From positions 51,031-115,030 of the forward strand of contig SUVO01000009.1 in NCBI GenBank assembly GCA_015061955.1: a stretch of 64,000 nucleotides of DNA. The letters are read 5' to 3'. The notes beneath the pieces were generated by a model. That model was given only the letters and a program-made list of their open reading frames with translations. It ran no database searches and had not been told where the DNA came from. The translations under genes and the position numbers were made by a program. Below, in pieces: positions 53,604 through 61,413 of the stretch. Numbering within the stretch: the first letter of the stretch is position 1; each line of letters starts with the position of its first letter. The DNA comes from Verrucomicrobiaceae bacterium (GTDB taxonomy: Bacteria > Verrucomicrobiota > Verrucomicrobiia > Opitutales > Intestinicryptomonadaceae).

Positions 53604-55250
53604 ATGAAAAAGACATTATTAACAACATCAATATTTGCTTTGTTTGTAGGGTCTGCAATGGCTGTTGATTTTCCCATAAATGAAGTGAACAAAACTGTTT
53701 CAGAAGGAACAGCTACACAGCAAATTATATCAGATTCTTCTTTAAATATATCGACAGAATCTAATATTACATCGAATACGGTAACAACCGAAAAAGATGT
53801 AACAGATATTTCAGGTGGTTTTGCAGTTTTGTCTGAAAGTTCCAATATCAATGGATTAAATCTTACCAACAATAGCATTCTAGCCAACAAAGATGGAACA
53901 TATTATGTTCAACAAAACAATAAGTATTATACGAATCAAAATATAAATGGTGGCATTTTTTTGATTTCTGGAACAGAAAATATAACCACATTAAACAATT
54001 CTAAATTTGATAATAATTCAATTACATCGAGAAGTGTAGGTGGTAATATTGATGGGGCTCTAATCAAAACCGATCAAGCAGAATTGAATTCGGAAAATTT
54101 AACTTTAACAAACAATAAAGTTATAAAACGTGTAGCTTATACAAACAACTCAACTATTAGTACAGTTTCGTTAAATGGTAATTCAACATTTAAAAATTTG
54201 ATTGCAACATCTAATTTGGTTGAAGTGGAAAAGCCATCCGGTGGCAATTCAAATTTTGACAATATTTTTGGTGGTATTTTATCTGTAAATTCAGGGCGAA
54301 CTGTTGTTTCTGAATCGAATTTAAGTTCAAACAATATTATAGCGTCTGATTCAGGTAAAATAAATGGTGGTATCATTGCAAATTCATCAACATTAGAATT
54401 GAGTAATTCTGACCTCAACAAGAATACAATCACTGCAAATTCTTCTCCATCATTATTGGGAGGTATTGTTTTCAATCAGGGAAATGCTACAATTTCAAAT
54501 AGTCATTTTAATGAAAATATTATAACAACCAAAAGCAGTTTTAATGGAGGAATCATTGCTTCAACCGCAGGAACATTGCAAATTGATAACAGCAATTTTG
54601 AGGCTAACTTATTGACTATAGATGCTACTGTAGGTCAAGTTGGTGGTGGAATTGTTTCAGTGGAATCATCAACGGCAAAAATCAATGGCGGTAAATTTGC
54701 AAATAATACCGTTAATGCAGGTTATGGAATTGATGGTAGTGTTGCCAATGTTGAAAAAGGTGCAAGTTTAGAAATTTCTGATGCTGAAATTTCTGGAAAT
54801 GTAGCATCGGCTGGAACATATAAAGTTCGTGGAACAGTTCATAATTACAACGGAAAACTTTCTATTAGTGGCACAACATTTAGCGATAATACTATTGACG
54901 CAAGTACTGAAAACAGAGCTTTAGGTGGAGCACTTTATGCCCGTTCGTTTGATGCGAGTGCATCGACAACATTGACAGATGTTTCGTTTAACAACAATGT
55001 TGCTAAAAATGGTATGGGAGGTGCAATAGCACTTGAAGGCGGTTCTATGACCATAAACGCAACAGCTGATTTATCAGCAAGTGGTAATTATGCAACAGAC
55101 AAAAATGGCATTGCTTCTGATGCTCGAGGCGGATTTTTATATCTTGAAAATTACGATGGCTTATATGCTGCAACCGCAACATTTAATGTAGCCGAAAATG
55201 CAACTTACACAATGGGTAATGGCACAGCAAATCAAGATTCTATCGCATGA
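53604..55250 (+). pseudogene. PEP-CTERM surface protein, N-terminal part of a frameshifted gene
   Basis: 548 residues: signal peptide (TTSIFALFVGSAMA) then a long series of short imperfect repeats of the kind NSNFDNNxIT/GGIxxxxS, rich in Asn, Ser and Thr, as in polymorphic outer-membrane and parallel-beta-helix proteins. The frame ends abruptly in QDSIA at TGA 55248-55250. Skipping the T at 55248 continues directly into the next frame (DNTAIINKTGVGSLVVNG), an autotransporter-like junction, so one extra base splits the gene. It could be a true mutation, phase change or assembly error. Together both parts would be about 720 residues. Probably a surface or matrix protein. Confidence 0.75.
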
Positions 55251-55770
55251 TAATACTGCAATAATCAATAAGACTGGCGTAGGCTCATTAGTTGTAAATG
55301 GCTCAATGGAATACTTCAAAGGAATGTTGAATGTCAACGAAGGCTCTATGGTTGTAAATAGTGTATTGGGCGCTTCAGACATCGTTGTTGCAAGTGGTGC
55401 AAAATTGACACTCGGAGATAATACAAACATAATTCTTTATGGTTGTTCTATCACAGTAGAAGATGGTGCTACTCTCGAACTTGGTTCTAATTCAACTATT
55501 ACAGTAAATTTAGAAGAAGATTTTACAGGTTCAACAAATCTTTTCAATATTGCTGATAGTGCAAATTTGGCTCAAAATGGAGAAAGTATAACTCTTGCAG
55601 GAGTGGAAGAGTTGATAACAGTCACATACAATGGTCAAACTCTCGATAATTCACAGTGGAGCTTAGATGCTCAAACTGGTAAACTAACAGTAGTTCCAGA
55701 GCCAAGCACATATGCTATGATTTTTGGTGCTATTGCACTTGGTTTTGTAGCATATCGCAGAAGAAAGTAA
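55198..55770 (+). pseudogene. C-terminal part of the frameshifted PEP-CTERM gene
   Basis: The frame is open from 55198, but meaningful homology begins near 55249 with HDNTAIINKTGVGSLVVNGS. It continues through beta-rich sequence (GSMVVNSVLGASDIVVASG) and ends with the PEP-CTERM signal VPEPSTYAMIFGAIALGF then VAYRRRK. Without the upstream part it has no signal peptide and could not be exported. The last 79 bases differ from the end of the PEP-CTERM gene at 57409 at only about seven positions. Confidence 0.75.
55692..55770 (+). repeat. PEP-CTERM tail repeat, copy 1
   Basis: 79 bases encoding the PEP-CTERM signal, matched by 59715-59793 with about seven substitutions and no gaps. The flanking terminators also share TTCATAAT and ACAAGAAGCC, so the homology extends past the stop codons. 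Confidence 0.8.
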
Positions 55771-55795
55771 TTGTTTTAATTTCATAATTGACAAG

Positions 55796-55830
55796 AAGCC
55801 GTTTGGGAAAACCTCAAACGGCTTTTTTGT
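55796..55830 (+). terminator. Terminator of the PEP-CTERM gene
   Basis: AAGCCGTTTG (55796-55805) pairs with CAAACGGCTT (55815-55824), loop 9 bases, then T residues. Confidence 0.85.
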
Positions 55831-55884
55831 TTTTCTAATTCAAACAGTTTATACCATAACAGCTTAGGAATAGAGTCGCTTTTT

Positions 55885-56098
55885 ATGGCTTTCTTCTGAT
55901 GAAATGTACAAATTCTGTGTCCAAAATTTCTCGATCCACAGTGAATTGAAAACCAGAAAGAGCCATTTTTATCTCTATTTACTTCCAAGAAATGATTCCC
56001 ACTACCATGATCGCACAATTGTTCAATCTGCAAGCGGCAGGTTCTTCGATGTTTTCGGTCATTACAACTGCAGTGTTATATAATCCTTCAATTTTCAT
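55885..56098 (-). pseudogene. Decayed rtcB (RNA ligase) remnant
   Basis: From ATG 56098 the minus strand reads MKIEGLYNTAVVMTENIEEP, the start of a short RtcB-type protein. A frameshift then leads into LQIEQLCDHGSGNHFLEVNR and, further on, WFSIHCGSRNFGHRICTFHQ. The last two stretches correspond to the RtcB core (GGGNHFIE and HSGSRNLG). The central part that should lie between IxxLCxx and GGGNHF is missing, so there is at least one frameshift and one large deletion. The frame stays open to 55782 but homology fades after 55885. RtcB ligates 2',3'-cyclic phosphate RNA ends; this copy cannot. Confidence 0.75.
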
Positions 56099-56164
56099 AT
56101 TCGTTAATTGTTTACAATTGAAAGAATAGTTTATTTTTCAGAATTCAACAATATTTAAAGGTAT

Positions 56165-56182
56165 CATTACTTTATAGTAATG
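56165..56182. promoter_or_regulatory. LysR-type palindrome downstream of the LysR gene
   Basis: CATTACT (56165-56171) / AGTAATG (56176-56182) around TTAT, a perfect 7-bp inverted repeat. It contains the T-N11-A pattern and matches the element upstream of the LysR gene. Confidence 0.5.
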
Positions 56183-56213
56183 TATTATATAAGCTCAAAA
56201 CAGTTTGGATTTG

Positions 56214-57122
56214 TTACATCGATAAATTTTTAATAAAATAATCAATCACAGGTTTTACTGATGGACGTACTGCAAGTAATCGTGGATTCCACGCTAATAC
56301 AATATCGCGTTCTAATGCTTTAAAAAACGCTGGCTGAATTTTCACAATACCACTTGGTAGAAACTTTTCGCACATCTCAGGCAGAATAGCCATAAAAGAT
56401 TTCGATTTTAACATTTCTGAAGCATACGGAAACGATTGAGTTTCGAGTGCAACTTTCAATTCGTATCCATCATCAAAACAAGCATTTTTTAGCATATTTG
56501 AAAAACTCGATTCAAAAGCGAGCGTGGCACATGGAATATTTTTCAAGCACCACTGGTAATCTTTTTCTTTGCCTTTTGCTATCATAACTTTTGGCACGTA
56601 CATTGCATATCTAACACGTTGGATTGTTTTGTACTTCAAGATATCAGCAGTGATTAAATTTTTGCGAAGAATGCCGAAATCTATATCCATACTATGTAGC
56701 ATTTCTGCGACTTCGTTGTTGCGTAAATTTTTTAACGCAAAGAGCCATGGCTTTTTTTCGATACCCACTTTTGCGAGGATAGGCGAGATTATCCAATGGT
56801 GAATACTATCGCCAGCACCGATAGTAAAACGACGTGGAATATTTTTACATGCAGTTTTAAATTCTTCGAGCGTTGAAAAATATTCGCACGCAATTTTCAC
56901 TAATTCTTCACCAGCAGTTGAAAGAGTTAGCACTTTACCTTTTTTACGTGTAAGTTGGATACCAAAAAATTCTTCAAGCTCTTTAATCTGTCTTGAATAC
57001 TGGCTTTGACGCACAGGGTCACCACGTACAGCCTTTGAAATACTGCCAGCTTGAGCAACATCAATAAGTGCTTTCATTCTATCAATTGAAAAACCTCGTT
57101 CTGCAAATAAATTTTCAAACAT
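56214..57122 (-). CDS. LysR-family transcriptional regulator
   Basis: 302 residues from ATG 57122 (MFENLFAERGFSIDRMKALI), supported by AAGGA seven bases upstream; an in-frame ATG at 57209 would place a probable operator inside the gene. The N-terminal helix-turn-helix is VAQAGSISKAVRGDPVRQSQ, with YSRQIKELEEFFGIQLTRKK as recognition and linker region. The effector domain from about residue 90 is divergent (FTIGAGDSIHHWIISPILAK). It lies between two PEP-CTERM genes whose promoters share its putative operator, so it probably regulates them and itself. The inducer is unknown. Confidence 0.88.
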   Translation of the reverse strand: MFENLFAERGFSIDRMKALIDVAQAGSISKAVRGDPVRQSQYSRQIKELEEFFGIQLTRKKGKVLTLSTAGEELVKIACEYFSTLEEFKTACKNIPRRFTIGAGDSIHHWIISPILAKVGIEKKPWLFALKNLRNNEVAEMLHSMDIDFGILRKNLITADILKYKTIQRVRYAMYVPKVMIAKGKEKDYQWCLKNIPCATLAFESSFSNMLKNACFDDGYELKVALETQSFPYASEMLKSKSFMAILPEMCEKFLPSGIVKIQPAFFKALERDIVLAWNPRLLAVRPSVKPVIDYFIKNLSM

Positions 57123-57142
57123 AAATATTCCTTTTTTACACT

Positions 57143-57156
57143 TTACTAAAAAGTAA
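57143..57156. promoter_or_regulatory. Putative LysR operator (autoregulatory)
   Basis: TTACTAAAAAGTAA: arms TTACT/AGTAA around AAAA, 20 bases before the LysR start codon. On the minus strand it contains ACTTTTTAGTAAA, identical over 13 bases to 57302-57314 in the neighbouring PEP-CTERM promoter. Confidence 0.5.
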
Positions 57157-57301
57157 TGATACTTGTGAACATTCATAATGCAAGTATTTTTATTTATGAT
57201 AATATGCAATCAACAAAACGTTCTTTTGACATAAAAAAGGTAAGTTGTAAAAGCAAATAAGCTATCTGTATTTGAAAAATTTTTCTAATTCTTAAAATTA
57301 A

Positions 57302-57385
57302 ACTTTTTAGTAAAAAATAGAAAAATTTACTTGCAATGGGTATTTGTAATATCTATACTGATATGTTTAATTTATATATAAAGGA
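57302..57385 (+). promoter_or_regulatory. Promoter of the second PEP-CTERM gene with shared motif
   Basis: ACTTTTTAGTAAA (57302-57314) and TTTACT (57326-57331) form the same AGTAAA...TTTACT pair as at 53493-53517, abutting -35 TTGCAA (57331-57336). A 17-base spacer and TATACT (57354-57359) follow. AAAGGA (57380-57385) lies 23 bases before the ATG. Confidence 0.55.
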
Positions 57386-57408
57386 TCAATATTTTTACTT
57401 AAAAAATC

Positions 57409-59793
57409 ATGAAAAAAACATTAATTATAACTTCAATGTCAGCTCTGTTTGCAGGAGCTGTTTATGCTCAGACATCTTTTGTCGGAGGAAACACCGATGG
57501 GGCCGATTACAATGGTAACATCGTTAGCAATGTAAGCGGAGAATATGCAAGTATTGCAGGCGGTAATCAAAGGTCAAATGCGGAAACAGGCAATGTTAAT
57601 GGTGATATTACCTTAAATTTAGATAATATTGACGTTGCAGGAGGCGGGTTTGTAGCAGGTGGTAATTTATTGAGTTATCTCGATTCAAATACAACTACAG
57701 CAGAAGAACCATCAAAGGCATTTGGTTACGTCAGCGGAACTGTAACCGTAAACTTTAACAGCGGAATAATTTCTGCTAGCCAAGGTCTACGTGGAGGTAA
57801 TACAGGAGGCATCAGTGGTCAAGAGAATGATAAGGTTGGTGCAGTTGTAATTAATTTAAATGGCGGTAATGTATCAAGTTACATTATCGGTTCTGGTGGT
57901 GCATATTCTGATGTAGAGAATGATGTTACAATCAATGTAAAATCTGGTAATATTGGTGGTATATATTCTGTTGGCGGAGGCGATGCTACTGTAGGTAATA
58001 ATGTAAATGTAAATCTAACAGGTGGAAAAGTTGCAACTATTTATGGTGCAGGAGCATCAACTTCAATCGTAAAAGGCAATGTTAATATAACTCTTTCTGA
58101 AAATGCAAATGTTTCAAGAGATGTTTATGGTGGTGCGTGGAATGGCGATGGGACTGTTGACGGAAAAACTACTTTGATTGCAAAAGACAATGCCAAGGTA
58201 AGTGGGAAAATTTATGGTGGCGGTAGTGCAGGATTTGTAAATTCCGGAACATCCATTAAGATTGAAAATGGAGCAAGTGTTACTTCTATATATGGCGGAG
58301 GTACAGAAAGTTCAATCGTAAAAGGAGGAACAAACGTAGAACTTTATGGTACTGCATCGTCTGTCGTTGGTGGCGGTCATAAATCAGATGTCGAAGGTGG
58401 CACAAATGTGATTGTGGATTCAGCAAATGCAAGTTTATCTCAAGTTGTTGGGGCCGGCTATCAAGGGGGTAATGTAACAGGAGACGTTAACGTAACATTA
58501 AAAAATGGAACAGTTAGCGATATGTTTGTCGGTGGCAGTAGAGAAGGCGGTAATGTCAACGGTAATATTAACATTGATATGACCGGAGGTAAGATTAATA
58601 CATACTTAGTTGGAGGTAATTATCAATCGCAAAATTCTGTTATAAAAGGAAATATTGATATTTCTGTAACAGGTGGTTCTGTTTCGCATGGCATCAGAGG
58701 CGGTTCAATGGGCGGCGCCGGCTCTATTATGGAAACAGATGGAAACGTTACAATTTATGTTGGAGGAGACGCATATATCGGAAAATCGGGCGGTGAAGCT
58801 ATTTCTTCGGCAGGTTCTTATGCAACTGTAAAAGATGTAACAATTACTGTTGCTGACAATGCCGTAGTGGATTCTACAATCTATGGCGGAGGTGGTAGAA
58901 CTCTTACTGATTCTAACAGAAACAATGCGTCTGATTTATCTTATGATGAAATTAAGTATTCTGCGGAAAATGTAAAAATCAATATTGAAGGTGGTACTGT
59001 AAATGGAGATGTTTATGGTGGTGCATTAAAATATTCAGGTGTTAAGAGTTCAGAAATCAATGTAAGTGCAGGCACTGTAAATGGCAATTTGTATGGTGCT
59101 GGCGGAGAAGATGGTTCTGGAAAATTTACCCTTCTCTCCGAAAATGCAAAAATAAATTTAAGTGGTGGTAAAATTACTGGCAACGTATATGGTGGTGGAA
59201 GTAATCAAACTGCTTTGGTGAAGGGAGATGTATTTATAACTGTATCAAACGATGTCCAAATTGATGGTATTATTTATGGAACAGCAAACGGTTCAGTTGT
59301 AGAGGGAACAAAAAACCTTTCAATAGAATCTTTTAATGGTTCAGCTTTGTCAGTTTCAGATTTTAACAAGATTGAGATTTCAGCCGACAGCAAAGTAGTA
59401 TTTTCAGACGCATTTGATGTCGACACACTTATTGTGGAAGTTCCAACACCAACAATTACATTGTTCTCAACAGATGCACAAGTTACATTGGCAGAAGGTA
59501 CAACATTTGATACTTTGACACTTGTTGGTGATTTTGCCGAAACAGAAAATTCAGTAAGTCTTGATTCAATCTTCGGTGATTCAACAGGAGTTGTTCTTTC
59601 GGCTATGGAAGATGAAAATGCCTCGTTTACAGTGGTTGATTCAAATGGGCAAGAATGGACAACAGAAAATGTGTCGTTTGATGGTAATAAAGTTTCGTTT
59701 GACCTTGGAACAGCAGTTCCAGAGCCAAGCACATACGCTATGATTTTTGGTGCTATTGCACTCGGGTTTGTAGCATATCGCAGACGCAAATAG
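57409..59793 (+). CDS. PEP-CTERM surface protein with glycine-rich repeats
   Basis: 794 residues. The signal peptide (SMSALFAGAVYA) resembles that of the protein from 53604. About twenty repeats of 20-30 residues follow, with the pattern N(V/I)xLxxGxVxxxxxGGG, for example GGKVATIYGAGASTS, NAKVSGKIYGGGSAG, GGTVNGDVYGGALK. This fits a parallel beta-helix adhesin-like shaft. The C-terminus is VPEPSTYAMIFGAIALGF then VAYRRRK, a PEP-CTERM sorting signal. It is intact, unlike its paralogue, and carries the same upstream regulatory motif. Confidence 0.85.
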   Translation: MKKTLIITSMSALFAGAVYAQTSFVGGNTDGADYNGNIVSNVSGEYASIAGGNQRSNAETGNVNGDITLNLDNIDVAGGGFVAGGNLLSYLDSNTTTAEEPSKAFGYVSGTVTVNFNSGIISASQGLRGGNTGGISGQENDKVGAVVINLNGGNVSSYIIGSGGAYSDVENDVTINVKSGNIGGIYSVGGGDATVGNNVNVNLTGGKVATIYGAGASTSIVKGNVNITLSENANVSRDVYGGAWNGDGTVDGKTTLIAKDNAKVSGKIYGGGSAGFVNSGTSIKIENGASVTSIYGGGTESSIVKGGTNVELYGTASSVVGGGHKSDVEGGTNVIVDSANASLSQVVGAGYQGGNVTGDVNVTLKNGTVSDMFVGGSREGGNVNGNINIDMTGGKINTYLVGGNYQSQNSVIKGNIDISVTGGSVSHGIRGGSMGGAGSIMETDGNVTIYVGGDAYIGKSGGEAISSAGSYATVKDVTITVADNAVVDSTIYGGGGRTLTDSNRNNASDLSYDEIKYSAENVKINIEGGTVNGDVYGGALKYSGVKSSEINVSAGTVNGNLYGAGGEDGSGKFTLLSENAKINLSGGKITGNVYGGGSNQTALVKGDVFITVSNDVQIDGIIYGTANGSVVEGTKNLSIESFNGSALSVSDFNKIEISADSKVVFSDAFDVDTLIVEVPTPTITLFSTDAQVTLAEGTTFDTLTLVGDFAETENSVSLDSIFGDSTGVVLSAMEDENASFTVVDSNGQEWTTENVSFDGNKVSFDLGTAVPEPSTYAMIFGAIALGFVAYRRRK
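59715..59793 (+). repeat. PEP-CTERM tail repeat, copy 2
   Basis: Direct repeat partner of 55692-55770, about 4 kb apart and in the same orientation. Recombination between them would delete the rtcB relic, the LysR gene and most of the second PEP-CTERM gene. Confidence 0.8.
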
Positions 59794-59815
59794 TACGCTT
59801 TTCATAATATACAAG

Positions 59816-59845
59816 AAGCCATTTGGGTTCCCAAATGGCTTTTCT
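59816..59845 (+). terminator. Terminator of the second PEP-CTERM gene
   Basis: A perfect 12-bp stem AAGCCATTTGGG (59816-59827) / CCCAAATGGCTT (59830-59841), loop TT, followed by TTCT. Confidence 0.82.
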
Positions 59846-59882
59846 ATTTATATAATTAAAATAAGAGTTTAATAAAACTCAA

Positions 59883-59953
59883 AATTGAGGGTATATCGGC
59901 AAAAGTATTCCAGTTATCCCATCCAATATGGAATCACTTATACCATCTCAATT
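59883..59953. other. Long imperfect hairpin in intergenic DNA
   Basis: AATTGAG (59883-59889) pairs with CTCAATT (59947-59953), GGTATA (59890-59895) with TATACC (59939-59944), and TTCCA (59908-59912) with TGGAA (59929-59933), with small bulges between. The segment has no gene and no T tract, so it is not an ordinary terminator. Confidence 0.4.
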
Positions 59954-60076
59954 CAACATCATTGCAAAATAATTGAATGCGTCAAAAACGCACAATTGCA
60001 AATCTACAAAAATTTATAAAATCTAAGTTTGTTTTTTTTCTTCTAATTTCCACAAAAATATGCATATATAAAAAGT

Positions 60077-61270
60077 ATGAAAGCTTTATATAAATTTTCT
60101 TTAGCATTATTATCGTTAACTCTTTTTGTTTGCAGTTGTAAGCAAGAATCTCACATTGTGGAATCGGCACTTAAGCCTCATGTAGAATCTGGAAAACTTC
60201 CAGGGGCAATAAGTGTTTTGATTGACGACAAAGCAAATAAGATTGATGTTGCATGTGTTGGTTGGGCAAATATTGAAGAAAAACGCCCAATTGCAATGGA
60301 TCAGTTATTCATGCAATGCTCGCAAACAAAAGGTTTTTGTGGTGTAACAATTGCAATGCTTGTTGAAGAAGGTAAAATTTCTTTAGACGATCCTGTTTCT
60401 AAATATCTTCCAGAATTTAAAGAAATGAAAGTTCGTACTAAGGATAAAAACGGTAAAGAAATTTTAGTTCCTGCAAAAAATCAAATCACTATAAGAATGG
60501 TGATGAATCATACAGCAGGTTTCCCATTTGAAATTCCTTCAAAAATTAAAAAAGGGTGGGCAGGTCTTTCTATCCAAGATACAGCAAAAGAAGCAGCATC
60601 GGAACCTATTGGTTTTGAGCCTGGCACACAAGCCAAATACTCAAATACTGGTATCGACATTGGTGCTGCTGTTATCGAAGTTGTAACTAAAAAACCTTGG
60701 GACGTATTCTTGAAAGAACGCGTGTTGGATCCTCTTGGTATGAAAGATACAACTTTCAATCCAACCGATGAACAATTGAAGAATTCAATTTCAATGTACA
60801 AAATTCACAAAGACAAAGCTCCAGAATTTACACTTTTCAACAACTGGATGCCATTGCCACACAATGGACCAACAGTTTTCCCATCGGCTGGTGCTGGTTT
60901 GTGGACAACTGCTAACGACCAAGTTAAATTTTACAGAATGCTTATGAATTTGGGCGTTGGTGATAATGGTGTAAGAATTTTGAAAGAAGAAACTGTTAAG
61001 AACTTACTTGCAACATCGACACGTCCAGCAAAGTTGGGTAAATATTCTTTGGGTTTGTGGGCAACTAACGACGCTTGGTTTGGTCATGGTGGTGCATGGA
61101 GCACAACATGCAAAATAAATTGGGAAAAGAAACAGTTGCAATTGTGGGTAGTTCAGCTTTTAGGTTCAAAAAATGGAACTTGGCACAAGGATTACAAAAA
61201 AGCAGTCGACGACTTTTTTAGTGGCAAAGCTGATAAAGCTGGCGATGAATATGTAGGTAGAACAAAATAA
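60077..61270 (+). CDS. Beta-lactamase-fold serine hydrolase, putative lipoprotein
   Basis: 397 residues. An N-terminal hydrophobic segment ends VCSC, a possible lipobox with Cys21. Class C beta-lactamase/esterase motifs: SQTK (Ser82, Lys85) as SxxK, YSN (188-190) as YxN, and a His-Gly-Gly (FGHGGAW) replacing KTG. VMNHTAGFPFEIP and LDPLGMKDTTF are typical of this family (EstB, D-alanyl-D-alanine peptidase-like). It probably hydrolyses an ester or a peptidoglycan-related amide outside the cytoplasm; true beta-lactamase activity is unlikely to be inferable. It is a single-gene unit. Confidence 0.88.
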   Translation: MKALYKFSLALLSLTLFVCSCKQESHIVESALKPHVESGKLPGAISVLIDDKANKIDVACVGWANIEEKRPIAMDQLFMQCSQTKGFCGVTIAMLVEEGKISLDDPVSKYLPEFKEMKVRTKDKNGKEILVPAKNQITIRMVMNHTAGFPFEIPSKIKKGWAGLSIQDTAKEAASEPIGFEPGTQAKYSNTGIDIGAAVIEVVTKKPWDVFLKERVLDPLGMKDTTFNPTDEQLKNSISMYKIHKDKAPEFTLFNNWMPLPHNGPTVFPSAGAGLWTTANDQVKFYRMLMNLGVGDNGVRILKEETVKNLLATSTRPAKLGKYSLGLWATNDAWFGHGGAWSTTCKINWEKKQLQLWVVQLLGSKNGTWHKDYKKAVDDFFSGKADKAGDEYVGRTK

Positions 61271-61293
61271 ATTAAGTGTTTATCCATAATAAG

Positions 61294-61325
61294 AAACCGT
61301 CTGAGAATACTCGGACGGTTTTTTA
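61294..61325 (+). terminator. Terminator after the serine hydrolase gene
   Basis: AAACCGTCTGAG (61294-61305) pairs with CTCGGACGGTTT (61310-61321) with one G-T pair, loop AATA, then T residues. Confidence 0.87.
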
Positions 61326-61413
61326 TTGTACTGGGGATATGTTGTAGGCAAATTTGCAATCGAGGTATCTTATAGCTCGTTGAAGAGAATCAGTGTTGGT
61401 GTCGATATAAAAA

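Noticed and set aside
55240-55262. Programmed +1 frameshift of the RF2 type at GCA-TGA-T
   Set aside because: The context lacks the CTT-TGA-C slippery site and the upstream Shine-Dalgarno-like sequence typical of prfB; an indel is simpler.
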